Origin: Sphingobacterium sp. ML3W
GTDB taxonomy: Bacteria; Bacteroidota; Bacteroidia; Sphingobacteriales; Sphingobacteriaceae
Direction of reading: 5' to 3'
DNA length: 64,000 nucleotides
Assembly (NCBI RefSeq): GCF_000747525.1
Contig: NZ_CP009278.1
Span: 3,844,001 to 3,908,000 of the forward strand
Part shown: in pieces, positions 19,789 to 27,601 of the stretch
Layout of the letters: the number at the start of each line of letters is the position of its first letter
Numbering within the stretch: the first letter of the stretch is position 1
Made by a program: the position numbers and the translations under genes
The notes under the pieces: model-generated
Told to the model about the DNA's origin: nothing
The model's database searches: none
Seen by the model: the letters and a program-made list of their open reading frames with translations, nothing else

Positions 19789-20202
19789 ATGCCTACTATT
19801 CAACAATTAGTTAGAAAAGGTAGAGTAGCTCTGGTTGACAAGAGTAAGTCACCAGCGTTGGACTCATGTCCACAGCGAAGAGGTGTATGTACACGTGTAT
19901 ATACTACTACCCCTAAAAAACCAAACTCAGCAATGCGTAAAGTAGCTCGTGTACGTTTAACAAACGGTAAAGAGGTTAACGCTTACATCCCAGGAGAAGG
20001 TCACAACTTACAAGAACACTCAATCGTTTTGATTCGTGGTGGTCGTGTTAAGGATTTACCAGGTGTACGTTACCACATTATCCGTGGTGCATTAGATACT
20101 TCAGGTGTAGCAGGTCGTAACCAACGTCGTTCTAAATACGGAACTAAGCGTCCTAAACCAGGACAAGCAGCGGCTGCGCCAGCAAAAGGTAAAAAGAAAT
20201 AA
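19789..20202 (+). CDS. rpsL: 30S ribosomal protein S12
   Basis: 137 residues. S12 sits at the decoding centre. The conserved PTIQQLVRKGR start, PQRRGVCTRVYTTTPKKPNSA, RLTNGKEV and the loop around GGRVKDLPGVRYH are all present. The two lysines whose mutation gives streptomycin resistance in other bacteria (in TTPKKPNS and VKDLPG) are the wild-type residues here. The C-terminus has a low-complexity Ala/Lys tail. It is the first gene of the str operon, 19 nt before rpsG. Confidence 0.98.
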   Translation: MPTIQQLVRKGRVALVDKSKSPALDSCPQRRGVCTRVYTTTPKKPNSAMRKVARVRLTNGKEVNAYIPGEGHNLQEHSIVLIRGGRVKDLPGVRYHIIRGALDTSGVAGRNQRRSKYGTKRPKPGQAAAAPAKGKKK

Positions 20203-20221
20203 TTAAACGGAGGAAAGAAAA

Positions 20222-20689
20222 ATGAGAAAATCAAAACCAAAAAAGAGAATCATTTTACCTGATCCAAAGTTTAACGACACTCAGGTAACTCGTTTTGTAA
20301 ACAACATGATGTATGATGGTAAAAAATCTACAGCATATGAAATTTTTTACAATGCGATTGAATTAGTAGAGCAAAAAACTAGCGAAAGTGGTTTAGAAGC
20401 TTGGAAAAAAGCTTTAAACAACGTTATGCCAGCTGTAGAGGTTAAATCTCGTCGTGTTGGTGGTGCTAACTTCCAAGTTCCTATGGAAGTTCGTCCTGAG
20501 CGTAAAATTGCTTTGGGTATGAAATGGTTAATTTCATATTCACGTAGACGTGGTGAGAAAACAATGTTTGAAAAATTAGCAGGAGAAATCATTTCAGCTT
20601 CTAAAGGTGAAGGTGCTGCTGTTAAGAAGAAAGAAGATACGCATAAAATGGCGGAAGCTAACAAAGCGTTCTCACACTTCAGATTCTAG
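20222..20689 (+). CDS. rpsG: 30S ribosomal protein S7
   Basis: 155 residues, the usual length. S7 starts assembly of the 30S head and contacts the E site. It begins MRKSKPKKRIILPDPKF, with NVMPAVEVKSRRVGGANFQVP in the middle and MAEANKAFSHFRF at the end, all typical. It follows rpsL by 19 nt, with AGGAGG-like GGAGGAAAG before the start. A large hairpin separates it from fusA. Confidence 0.98.
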   Translation: MRKSKPKKRIILPDPKFNDTQVTRFVNNMMYDGKKSTAYEIFYNAIELVEQKTSESGLEAWKKALNNVMPAVEVKSRRVGGANFQVPMEVRPERKIALGMKWLISYSRRRGEKTMFEKLAGEIISASKGEGAAVKKKEDTHKMAEANKAFSHFRF

Positions 20690-20717
20690 TTTTGAACTTA
20701 CACACACAAATATGATT

Positions 20718-20762
20718 ACACCGATCTTAGGTAAAAGACTATTCTTTTACCTGGATCGGTGT
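20718..20762 (+). promoter_or_regulatory. Large intergenic hairpin between rpsG and fusA
   Basis: Two stacked perfect 9-bp stems: ACACCGATC with GATCGGTGT (20718-20726 and 20754-20762), and inside them AGGTAAAAG with CTTTTACCT (20729-20737 and 20744-20752), around a 6-nt loop. No T run follows, so it is more likely a processing site, RNA stabiliser or translational control element than a full terminator. Confidence 0.65.
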
Positions 20763-20818
20763 ACTTATTTAGACAGAAAAATATACGGTCCTTCCGGGGC
20801 TTAGTGCTAAAAAATATT

Positions 20819-22936
20819 ATGGCAAGAGATTTAAAATTAACTAGAAATATTGGTATCGCTGCACACATCGATGCTGGTAAAACTACAACAACCGAGCGTA
20901 TCCTTTTTTATTCTGGTGTAAGCCATAAATTAGGTGAGACGCACGAAGGTTCAGCAACAACTGACTGGATGGCACAAGAGCAAGAGCGTGGTATCACAAT
21001 TACTTCCGCTGCTGTTACTGTATTCTGGAACTACCGTGGAAAGAAATACAACGTTAACGTTATCGATACTCCTGGACACGTGGATTTCACGGTTGAGGTA
21101 AACCGTTCATTACGTGTATTAGACGGATTAGTATTCTTATTTTCTGCAGTTGATGGTGTTGAGCCTCAATCAGAGACTAACTGGAGACTTGCTGATAATT
21201 ACAAAGTTCCACGTATTGGTTTCGTAAACAAAATGGACCGTTCAGGTGCTGATTTCTTGAAAGTTGTGAAACAAGTAAAAGAAATGTTAGGCTCTGATGC
21301 TGTTGCTTTGCAATTACCTATCGGTGCTGAAGATAACTTCGAAGGTGTTGTTGATTTAATCAACAACCGTGGTATCGTTTGGAATGAACATGATAAAGGT
21401 ATGACTTTTAGAGAAGTGCCTATTCCAGCAGATATGTTAGACGAAGTTGCTGAATACCGTGAAAAGTTATTAGAAGCAGTAGCTGGTTATGATGAGTCAT
21501 TGATGGAGAAATTCTTCGAAGACCCTAATTCATTAACAGAAGCTGAAATCTTGAAAGCTTTACGTGCAGCAGTATTAGATAATGCTATCGTTCCTATGGT
21601 TTGTGGTTCATCTTTCAAAAATAAAGGTGTTCAAACAATGCTTGACTTCGTTATGGAGTTATTACCATCACCAATGGATTCAGAAGGTGTAGTTGGTACT
21701 AATCCTGACACTGGTGTAGAAATTCTACGTAAACCAGATGTTAATGAGCCATTCACAGCATTAGGTTTCAAAATTGCTACTGACCCATTCGTAGGTCGTC
21801 TATGTTTCATCCGTGCTTACTCAGGTAAGTTAGATGCTGGTTCTTATGTATTGAACACGCGTTCAGGCAACAAAGAACGTATCTCTCGTATTTTCCAAAT
21901 GCATGCGAACAAACAAAACCCTATCCCTTTCATCGAGGCTGGTGATATCGGTGCTGTTGTTGGTTTCAAAGATATCAAAACAGGTGATACTTTATGTGAT
22001 GAAAAACACCCTATCGTGTTAGAGTCAATGAATTTCCCTGAGCCAGTAATCGGTTTAGCTATTGAGCCAAAAACTCAAGCTGACATTGATAGATTAGGTA
22101 TTGGTCTTGGTAAATTAGCTGAAGAAGATCCTACATTCGTCGTTAAAACTGACGAAGAAACTGGTCAAACAGTTATCTCTGGTATGGGTGAGCTTCACTT
22201 AGATATCTTAATTGATCGTTTGAAACGCGAATTCAAAGTTGAGGTTAACCAAGGTGCTCCTCAAGTAGCATACAAAGAGTCTATCACTGGTACTTCTGAG
22301 CACCGTGAGGTATTCAAAAAGCAATCAGGTGGTCGCGGTAAATTTGCGGATATCAAAGTTGTGATTTCTCCAGCTGATGCAGATTACGATTTAAGTAAAT
22401 CACCTCTTCAATTCGTCAACGAAATCGTTGGTGGTAAAATTCCAAAAGAATTTATCCCTTCAGTTCAGAAAGGATTTGAAGTATCAATGAAAAACGGTGT
22501 ATTAGCAGGTTTCCAATTATCAGGAATGAAAGTTCGTTTGATTGATGGTTCATTCCACGCAGTCGATTCAGATTCATTATCTTTTGAATTAGCAGCTCGC
22601 TCTGCATACCGTGAGGCATTACCTAAATGTTCTCCAGTGTTAATGGAGCCTATCATGAAAGTGGAGGTTTTGACACCAGAAGAAAACATGGGTGATGTAA
22701 TGGGTGACTTAAACCGTCGTCGTGGTTTAATGCAAGGTTTGGATACACGTAATGGTGCTCAAGTTATTAAAGCATTAGTTCCACTTTCGGAAATGTTTGG
22801 TTATGTAACTCAATTACGTACTATCACTTCGGGTCGTGCAACTTCTACAATGGAATTTGATCACTATGAAGAGGCTCCACGTAACGTTACAGAAGATATC
22901 GTTGCAAAAGCAAAAGGTAAATTAAAAGGAGAATAA
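20819..22936 (+). CDS. fusA: Elongation factor G
   Basis: 705 residues from the ATG at 20819; the frame is open 20 codons further upstream, but MARDLKLTRNIGIAAHIDAG is the conserved start. GTPase motifs are clear: AHIDAGKTTTT (P-loop), RGITITSAA (switch I), DTPGHVDF (switch II) and NKMDRSG. Domains II to V follow at normal length, including GMGELHLDI and the C-terminal YVTQLRTITSGRAT. It drives tRNA-mRNA translocation and, with RRF, ribosome recycling. Hairpins lie both before and after it, unlike the closely spaced rpsL-rpsG pair. Confidence 0.98.
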   Translation: MARDLKLTRNIGIAAHIDAGKTTTTERILFYSGVSHKLGETHEGSATTDWMAQEQERGITITSAAVTVFWNYRGKKYNVNVIDTPGHVDFTVEVNRSLRVLDGLVFLFSAVDGVEPQSETNWRLADNYKVPRIGFVNKMDRSGADFLKVVKQVKEMLGSDAVALQLPIGAEDNFEGVVDLINNRGIVWNEHDKGMTFREVPIPADMLDEVAEYREKLLEAVAGYDESLMEKFFEDPNSLTEAEILKALRAAVLDNAIVPMVCGSSFKNKGVQTMLDFVMELLPSPMDSEGVVGTNPDTGVEILRKPDVNEPFTALGFKIATDPFVGRLCFIRAYSGKLDAGSYVLNTRSGNKERISRIFQMHANKQNPIPFIEAGDIGAVVGFKDIKTGDTLCDEKHPIVLESMNFPEPVIGLAIEPKTQADIDRLGIGLGKLAEEDPTFVVKTDEETGQTVISGMGELHLDILIDRLKREFKVEVNQGAPQVAYKESITGTSEHREVFKKQSGGRGKFADIKVVISPADADYDLSKSPLQFVNEIVGGKIPKEFIPSVQKGFEVSMKNGVLAGFQLSGMKVRLIDGSFHAVDSDSLSFELAARSAYREALPKCSPVLMEPIMKVEVLTPEENMGDVMGDLNRRRGLMQGLDTRNGAQVIKALVPLSEMFGYVTQLRTITSGRATSTMEFDHYEEAPRNVTEDIVAKAKGKLKGE

Positions 22937-22960
22937 TCCTTTCTAATATAAAAGTAAACC

Positions 22961-22994
22961 GATCTCCTGTTGATAATAGCTCTAACGGGAGATC
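22961..22994 (+). promoter_or_regulatory. Hairpin between fusA and rpsJ
   Basis: An 11-bp stem with one T-G wobble (22961-22971 with 22984-22994) lies 25 nt after the fusA stop and 20 nt before rpsJ. No T run follows, so read-through into rpsJ is expected, perhaps with attenuation or processing. Confidence 0.55.
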
Positions 22995-23013
22995 ACTTTA
23001 AACAAAAACAGAA

Positions 23014-23319
23014 ATGAGCCAAAGAATCAGAATCAAATTGAAATCATACGATTACAATTTAGTTGACAAATCAGCTGAGAAAATCGTAAAAACAGTAAAA
23101 CCTACAGGTGCAGTTGTTAGTGGTCCTATTCCATTACCTACTGAGAAAAAAATCTATACAGTTTTACGTTCTCCACACGTTAACAAAAAAGCGCGTGAGC
23201 AATTCCAATTATGTTCATACAAGAGATTGTTAGATATTTATTCATCTAACTCTAAAACTGTTGATGCATTGATGAAACTTGAATTACCTTCAGGTGTTGA
23301 AGTAGAAATCAAAGTGTGA
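23014..23319 (+). CDS. rpsJ: 30S ribosomal protein S10
   Basis: 101 residues, normal length. SQRIRIKLKSYDYNLVD at the start, GPIPLPTEKKIYTVLRSPHVNKKAREQF in the loop region and LPSGVEVEIKV at the end match S10 (NusE). Besides its 30S role it takes part in NusB-dependent antitermination. In many bacteria rpsJ leads the S10 operon with rplC next; here a strong terminator follows within about 25 nt and no rplC is present. Confidence 0.98.
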   Translation: MSQRIRIKLKSYDYNLVDKSAEKIVKTVKPTGAVVSGPIPLPTEKKIYTVLRSPHVNKKAREQFQLCSYKRLLDIYSSNSKTVDALMKLELPSGVEVEIKV

Positions 23320-23343
23320 TAGAATTGCACTGATTGAAACAAG

Positions 23344-23376
23344 AAAGGCTTCTAATTTAAATTAGAAGCCTTTTTT
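23344..23376 (+). terminator. Terminator of the str operon after rpsJ
   Basis: A perfect 15-bp inverted repeat with essentially no loop (23344-23358 with 23359-23373) contains AGGCTTCT/AGAAGCCT and runs into a six-T tract. Confidence 0.93.
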
Positions 23377-23570
23377 GTTTCCTATCTATGAAAATTCATT
23401 TGGATCAATCAGAACTATGAAATATACAATAGAGCTAAGCACCATCAATGAAGCAGCTAACCGTCTTACGTGCCTCAAAAAAGCCTGTCTAAGAAGATGG
23501 TTACATAGGTCTATAAACACCATTAATCATAACCGAACCTTTCGATACCTTTGAAGTATTAATAATAGTC

Positions 23571-24689
23571 TTATTGATTCTTTTTAGGACTCATTGATTT
23601 AAGTATCTTCGAATACGTATTCCCTTTATTATCTTCCTCACCAAGTAAGAATCCCCAAGGTTTCAATTCTTTAACACGATCCATGACAATTTTACAAATG
23701 GCCAAGATTGGGATAGCTAGAAACATACCCGAAATCCCCCAAATCAACTCTCCCACAATAATCGCCATCATCGCAAATAACGAGTTAACTTTCACTTTAG
23801 ACCCTACTACTTTCGGGACAATAAAATTACTATCAATCAGATGGATAATAATCAAGGCAACGATTACGACCAAGACATGTGTAAATGTTGATGTCGCAAA
23901 TGTAAGCAGCGCTATGACTAAGATTGATGTGAAAATACCAATATATGGCAACACATTGAATACGCCCGTGATAATGGCTAACAGAAGGCTGTATTTCACT
24001 CCTATGATACTCAAAGCTGCAAATACTAGCGTAGATACAATGAGCATCTGCAACAATAAACCTATCAAGTATTTTTTAACGACATATTGCACTTGCCCGA
24101 CAACATCCAATACAATATCATGGTGCTCTTCATTATTGAGCAGCAAAAGAAAACGGACGATGTGACTACGATAAATCAACAAGAAAAAGGTGTAAAGAAA
24201 AGTAAATACCAATAAAATAAACAGCGATGATAAAGAGAGTAAGGCTGTACCCAATAGCAGTGTTCCACTATCCAGTGATTTGGAAGCCGTTTTATTTATA
24301 ATATCCATTTGCTCATTATGCATCACTCCAAAATGGTCTGTAACCCAAATTTGAACATTTTGAAAGCCCGCCAAAATTTGTTCTTTAAAAGCTGGCCAAT
24401 CGTCTTTTATCATGGACAATTGTGAAGCAAGCATGTAAAACCCAAAACCAACAAAACCAAAGAAAAGCAAAACCGTCACAATCCCTGCAACAGTTCTTGG
24501 AAATTTCAATTTCTTTTCAAAAAAATTACTGACGGGAACCAAAAGCAATGCTAAAAGTAATCCTAGAATAAAGGGCACTAATATAGTTGCCCCTATCTTA
24601 GCAAGATATCCTAAGGTAATAATAGAAATTAACGTACAGGTTAATTTTATATAAAATGGCAAGGCCAAAAACTTCGTCATAATATCCAA
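23571..24689 (-). CDS. AI-2E family transporter (PerM-like permease)
   Basis: 372 residues with about eight membrane segments in the AI-2E/PerM arrangement: two helix pairs near the N-terminus, a soluble middle (about 90-150), then GVFNVLPYIGIFTSILVI and IDSNFIVPKVVGSKVKVN, the best conserved part of the family, and EVIWG-like GELIWGISGMFLAIPILAI. Known members export autoinducer-2 or act as Na+(Li+)/H+ antiporters; the substrate is not predictable. The start could be Met1 or Met4. It is convergent with the str operon, about 250 nt away with no gene between. Confidence 0.85.
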   Translation of the reverse strand: MDIMTKFLALPFYIKLTCTLISIITLGYLAKIGATILVPFILGLLLALLLVPVSNFFEKKLKFPRTVAGIVTVLLFFGFVGFGFYMLASQLSMIKDDWPAFKEQILAGFQNVQIWVTDHFGVMHNEQMDIINKTASKSLDSGTLLLGTALLSLSSLFILLVFTFLYTFFLLIYRSHIVRFLLLLNNEEHHDIVLDVVGQVQYVVKKYLIGLLLQMLIVSTLVFAALSIIGVKYSLLLAIITGVFNVLPYIGIFTSILVIALLTFATSTFTHVLVVIVALIIIHLIDSNFIVPKVVGSKVKVNSLFAMMAIIVGELIWGISGMFLAIPILAICKIVMDRVKELKPWGFLLGEEDNKGNTYSKILKSMSPKKNQ

Positions 24690-24743
24690 TATTTATAAAC
24701 GTAAAACAATAATACTAAAGTAAAGTTTTACAGGGCAATAAAG

Positions 24744-24770
24744 AAGCCCTTGCTATAAAAGCAAGGGCTT
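24744..24770 (-). terminator. Terminator between the outer-membrane gene and the AI-2E gene
   Basis: A perfect 10-bp stem, AAGCCCTTGC with GCAAGGGCTT (24744-24753 and 24761-24770), 7-nt loop. It lies downstream of the minus-strand beta-barrel gene. The T tract on the minus side is short. Confidence 0.7.
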
Positions 24771-24809
24771 AATTTTAAAAGATTTTAGTTAAAATCGTAA
24801 GCGGTTATA

Positions 24810-25430
24810 TTAAATTCCGAATCCAAGACCTATTGACCAAACACGGTTTTTTGCCGTACCATTTGGTCTCGGATCTAAGTTAGTCAAACCTAGGCCATAA
24901 CCTGCATTAATTTGAAAACCACTAGTCAATTGATAACCCGCCAAGAAATTTACACCAAAATCTGTACGTTTTAAATCATCAGTTGCATCACTGCCAAAAT
25001 TAATGTCTCTATCTCCTTTAATAGCTCCATCCAAAACTTCTCCTTTACGCTTTCCACTTAAACCAAATCCAACATATGGACCGGCTCCAACAAAGAAATT
25101 ACCTGCTCCACCTGTAGGCAGCTTAACAACTAAATTTACCGGAATATCAAGAGACATAACGCTTTCTTTAGTTTCACTTGAAGAAGTCGGCTCCCATTTC
25201 CCTCCTTTATTTTGTAAAGATAATCCTGGCTGGATGGAGAAATTTGGTGAAATAGGCGCATCTAAATATCCTGTTACAAAGAAGCCTGTATTTGATTTTG
25301 TACTCCCATCATTTATAGAATATTTAGGAATGTTTACCCCCGCACGGAGCCCATATCCTAATCCACTTTGTGCTTGAGCACCAGCAGCCAATAAAAATGC
25401 TGCACCTAATGTTAGTAATAACTTTTTCAT
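24810..25430 (-). CDS. Outer-membrane beta-barrel protein (PorT/OmpW-like small barrel)
   Basis: 206 residues. A signal peptide with a Leu/Ala core ends at AQAQ (about residue 21). The mature protein starts GLGYGLRAGVNIPKY, the usual opening of the Bacteroidota outer_membrane beta-barrel family (PF13568-like), with alternating strands, NFFVGAGPYVGFGLSGK and FLAGYQLTSGFQINAGYGLGL. It ends in a hydrophobic strand with a terminal Ile. These 8-stranded barrels have no fixed function; many respond to stress or bind the cell envelope. It has its own promoter region and a terminator. Confidence 0.82.
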   Translation of the reverse strand: MKKLLLTLGAAFLLAAGAQAQSGLGYGLRAGVNIPKYSINDGSTKSNTGFFVTGYLDAPISPNFSIQPGLSLQNKGGKWEPTSSSETKESVMSLDIPVNLVVKLPTGGAGNFFVGAGPYVGFGLSGKRKGEVLDGAIKGDRDINFGSDATDDLKRTDFGVNFLAGYQLTSGFQINAGYGLGLTNLDPRPNGTAKNRVWSIGLGFGI

Positions 25431-25664
25431 CGTTCTATTTTTTAATAAGCGTTTTTATAAACATTGCAAGATACACGCCAAATCAATAAAACCCTATTAG
25501 TCAAGCTGATATTGAACTCCCATGATTAGTTACTACTGTACAAAATAATAGACAAGTATTACGCGATTGATACATAGCTTGCAGACATCTAAATAACTTA
25601 TAAAAATAATTTCAAACAAAACAGCTTGATAATGATTTGTTTAAAAAATAATTACACAATAGTC

Positions 25665-25695
25665 TTTGTTAATCCAAATATTAATTTTACTTTTG
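25665..25695 (+). promoter_or_regulatory. Consensus promoter for tRNA-Cys
   Basis: TTTG at 25665-25668, a 19-nt spacer and TACTTTTG at 25688-25695 give an exact match to the Bacteroidota primary-sigma promoter TTTG-N19-TAnnTTTG. The tRNA begins 24 nt later. Confidence 0.85.
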
Positions 25696-25718
25696 CATTC
25701 CCTCAGGGGAACAAATAG

Positions 25719-25789
25719 GGTCGGATGGCCGAGTGGCTAGGCTGAGGTCTGCAAAACCTCCTACAGCGGTTCGAATCCGCTTCCGACCT
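25719..25789 (+). tRNA. tRNA-Cys (GCA)
   Basis: 71 nt. Acceptor arms GGTCGGA (25719-25725) and TCCGACC (25782-25788) pair perfectly, with discriminator T at 25789. The anticodon stem is GAGGT/ACCTC and its loop CTGCAAA holds GCA at 25751-25753. The T arm is AGCGG-TTCGAAT-CCGCT. CCA is not encoded. It is preceded by a consensus promoter and followed 32 nt later by a small gene that is probably cotranscribed. Confidence 0.97.
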
Positions 25790-25821
25790 CGTTTTATTGA
25801 ACAATAAAAAAATTTATCAAA

Positions 25822-26001
25822 ATGGGAGTTACACGTTTAAAAAGAAAAGATAGAAGAAATAAAACCACTTCACGTGTTGAGGTTCAATTCTTAAGTTTAG
25901 GTAGTAATATTGAACTTGGTTCAAGATCTAGAATGAAGAAGTCAAATCAAATCGTTAAAAACGATGCTATCTTAAGCCAATTAGTTTCAGAAGCTAAATA
26001 G
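25822..26001 (+). CDS. Small basic protein (59 aa) downstream of tRNA-Cys
   Basis: ATG at 25822 to TAG at 25999-26001 encodes 59 residues starting MGVTRLKRKDRRNKTTSRVE and ending ILSQLVSEAK. The first 18 residues hold eight Lys/Arg; the rest is mixed polar, with no signal peptide or membrane segment. The frame fits neatly between the tRNA and a terminator, and the region lacks stops, so it looks like a real gene. I recall similar short basic proteins next to tRNA-Cys in related bacteria, but no function is known to me. Nucleic-acid or ribosome contact is only suggested by the charge. Confidence 0.75.
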   Translation: MGVTRLKRKDRRNKTTSRVEVQFLSLGSNIELGSRSRMKKSNQIVKNDAILSQLVSEAK

Positions 26002-26015
26002 GTCTAAAAAATACT

Positions 26016-26054
26016 AAAAGGAATAGCGTTGTAAATTACAACGCTATTCCTTTT
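26016..26054. terminator. Strong bidirectional terminator between the small gene and cutC
   Basis: A perfect 19-bp stem (26016-26034 with 26036-26054) with AAAAGGAATAGCG at its base gives A/T runs on both sides. The right arm covers the last codons and stop of cutC (26044-26054), so it is also the end of the cutC message. Confidence 0.92.
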
Positions 26055-26793
26055 TAAGGATGTCTACCAACTGGTGGACTTTTTCTTTTGATGTGCTAAA
26101 GATAGGTTCGTTCATTCCAGCGACCTCTGCACGATCAAATATCATTTGCGATGATATTGTTTCTTTTGCCGAGCTATGAATAGCCGTCACACCTGTAGCT
26201 TTTAAAATCATTTCCATATTACTGCTATCCACGCCAGCACCGGGCATGATAACAATTCTACCTGCAGCATGCGCAACTAACTGCTTCAATAAGGCAACAG
26301 CATCTTCCGCTCTATTTTGCAATCCTGATGTCAATACACGACCTATTCCTAATCCAATCAGGACATCTAAGGAAGTAAATGGATCAACGCATTTGTCAAA
26401 TGCACGATGGAACGTCACGTGCATCGGTCTAGCAGCCTCTACCAATGCTTTAGTTCGCTTTACATCAACAGTCCCATCCTTACACATAACTCCTATAACA
26501 ACACCGTCACAGCCCTCCTTTTTACAGAATTGGATATCAGCTAATATTTCCTCAAATTCCAAATCAGAGTAAACAAAATCTCCACCCCTTGGACGAATCA
26601 GAACATGTATCCCAATATCTACCAATCTTCTCGTCTGAACAATTTGACCATACGAAGGCGTAGTCCCGCCGTTCTCTAAATTTTGACATAGTTCAACTCG
26701 TGTCGCTCCTCCCTGTGCTGCATAACATGCTGATTGCGGAGAATTGGAACAAATCTCCAATTCATATCCATTAATACTGATTTCTTTACCCAT
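26044..26793 (-). CDS. cutC: CutC family protein (copper homeostasis family)
   Basis: 249 residues, a TIM-barrel protein of the CutC family: LEICSNSPQSACYAAQGGATRVELC at the start, GGTTPSYGQI, HVLIRPRGGDFVYSDLE, GVVIGVM, HVTFHRAFD, RVLTSGLQ and IMPGAGV in the usual order. It is cytoplasmic. The family was named for a copper-tolerance phenotype in E. coli, which later work questions, so the biochemical role is uncertain. The stop codon lies inside a strong shared terminator. An orphan hairpin lies about 45 nt before its start. Confidence 0.9.
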   Translation of the reverse strand: MGKEISINGYELEICSNSPQSACYAAQGGATRVELCQNLENGGTTPSYGQIVQTRRLVDIGIHVLIRPRGGDFVYSDLEFEEILADIQFCKKEGCDGVVIGVMCKDGTVDVKRTKALVEAARPMHVTFHRAFDKCVDPFTSLDVLIGLGIGRVLTSGLQNRAEDAVALLKQLVAHAAGRIVIMPGAGVDSSNMEMILKATGVTAIHSSAKETISSQMIFDRAEVAGMNEPIFSTSKEKVHQLVDILKKE

Positions 26794-26837
26794 GAATTAT
26801 ATATAATATTTTCTCATCTAATTTTAGCGCTATGAAA

Positions 26838-26867
26838 AGGGAGAAAATTCACATGAATTTTCTCCCT
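26838..26867. terminator. Orphan terminator-like hairpin upstream of cutC
   Basis: A perfect 14-bp stem with a 2-nt loop (26838-26851 with 26854-26867), core GGGAGAAAATTCA. It has TTTT on its minus-strand exit and T-rich sequence on the plus side. It sits between divergent genes, where no gene ends, so it could attenuate cutC or end a small RNA. Confidence 0.5.
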
Positions 26868-27132
26868 CTCCTATTTATTTAAGTACATACGTGTACATAC
26901 TTTTAGTAATGCATCACAAAATGGTTCGACAACATTGATGCATCGAATACCATTACCTAACAAATGTACAATAAATCCAACAATTAAGAAATCGACATTC
27001 TTCCTACAACTCTAACAATTTCCGAAAATTGATTTTTTATTTAACAAACATTTCAAACGTTTATTTGTATTTTAATTTTACGATTAAAATGAAACAAATT
27101 TTAATTATATTCAAGTAAAAAATAAGGATATT
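26868..27132. other. AT-rich divergent gap, no gene seen
   Basis: Together with 26794-26867 this makes a 339-nt gap between the divergent cutC and coiled-coil genes. Apart from the hairpin at 26838-26867 I see no coding frame. Promoters for both genes should be here, but no clean TAnnTTTG box can be assigned. Confidence 0.4.
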
Positions 27133-27537
27133 ATGTCTATTGTATCAAAGGATCTTGAAATTCAGGAAAATCTCATTACACTTATTGAAGATCTCCAAAA
27201 CAACATACATGACATTAGCCATCGTATAGCAGATTACGGTCAATTATATAACCAAGCTCGAAACCGGATTGGTGCATATGATGATAGGAATGAGAAAATA
27301 ACAGACCAAATTGGTGAAAAGCACCACAATTTATATCATAAAAAGAAAGCGCTCAATTATCTTTTTGAAATTATAATGGATTATCGAGATGCTAATGGTA
27401 TTTACCACGAATATGATGATATGATTGCTCAAGTAGAAAATATTATGCTAGCTTTTGCTGAAAAAGAGCAATATGAAGATGCCGCAACTATAAAGAAATG
27501 GCACGACCGCCTCCATAAGGCTATTTATATCGTGTAA
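27133..27537 (+). CDS. Coiled-coil protein with UVR-like C-terminal motif, function unknown
   Basis: 134 residues with no signal peptide. Residues about 5-75 are heptad-rich and helical (LEIQENLITLIEDLQNNIHD and on), suggesting a coiled coil. Near the C-terminus, KEQYEDAATIKKWHDRL resembles the UVR motif, the UvrB/UvrC interaction helix pair that is also found in McsA and Clp proteins. I do not recognise the full protein. It precedes an Smr-domain gene by 64 nt, though that gene has its own -7 box. A protein-interaction role is inferred from the motif only. Confidence 0.6.
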   Translation: MSIVSKDLEIQENLITLIEDLQNNIHDISHRIADYGQLYNQARNRIGAYDDRNEKITDQIGEKHHNLYHKKKALNYLFEIIMDYRDANGIYHEYDDMIAQVENIMLAFAEKEQYEDAATIKKWHDRLHKAIYIV

Positions 27538-27573
27538 ACCATACTTAGGCTTTATTTGTTAGTCTGTTAATCG

Positions 27574-27581
27574 TACTTTTG
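27574..27581 (+). promoter_or_regulatory. -7 box (TACTTTTG) before the Smr gene
   Basis: TACTTTTG fits TAnnTTTG exactly and lies 20 nt before the Smr start. A TTTG at 27555-27558 is only 15 nt upstream, shorter than the usual spacer. Confidence 0.55.
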
Positions 27582-27601
27582 CCCATCATAAAAAGATCGA
27601 C

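Noticed and set aside
20759..20818. 20-codon extension at the 5' end of fusA
   Set aside because: It overlaps the hairpin between rpsG and fusA and is not conserved-looking. EF-G starts at MARDLKLTRN.
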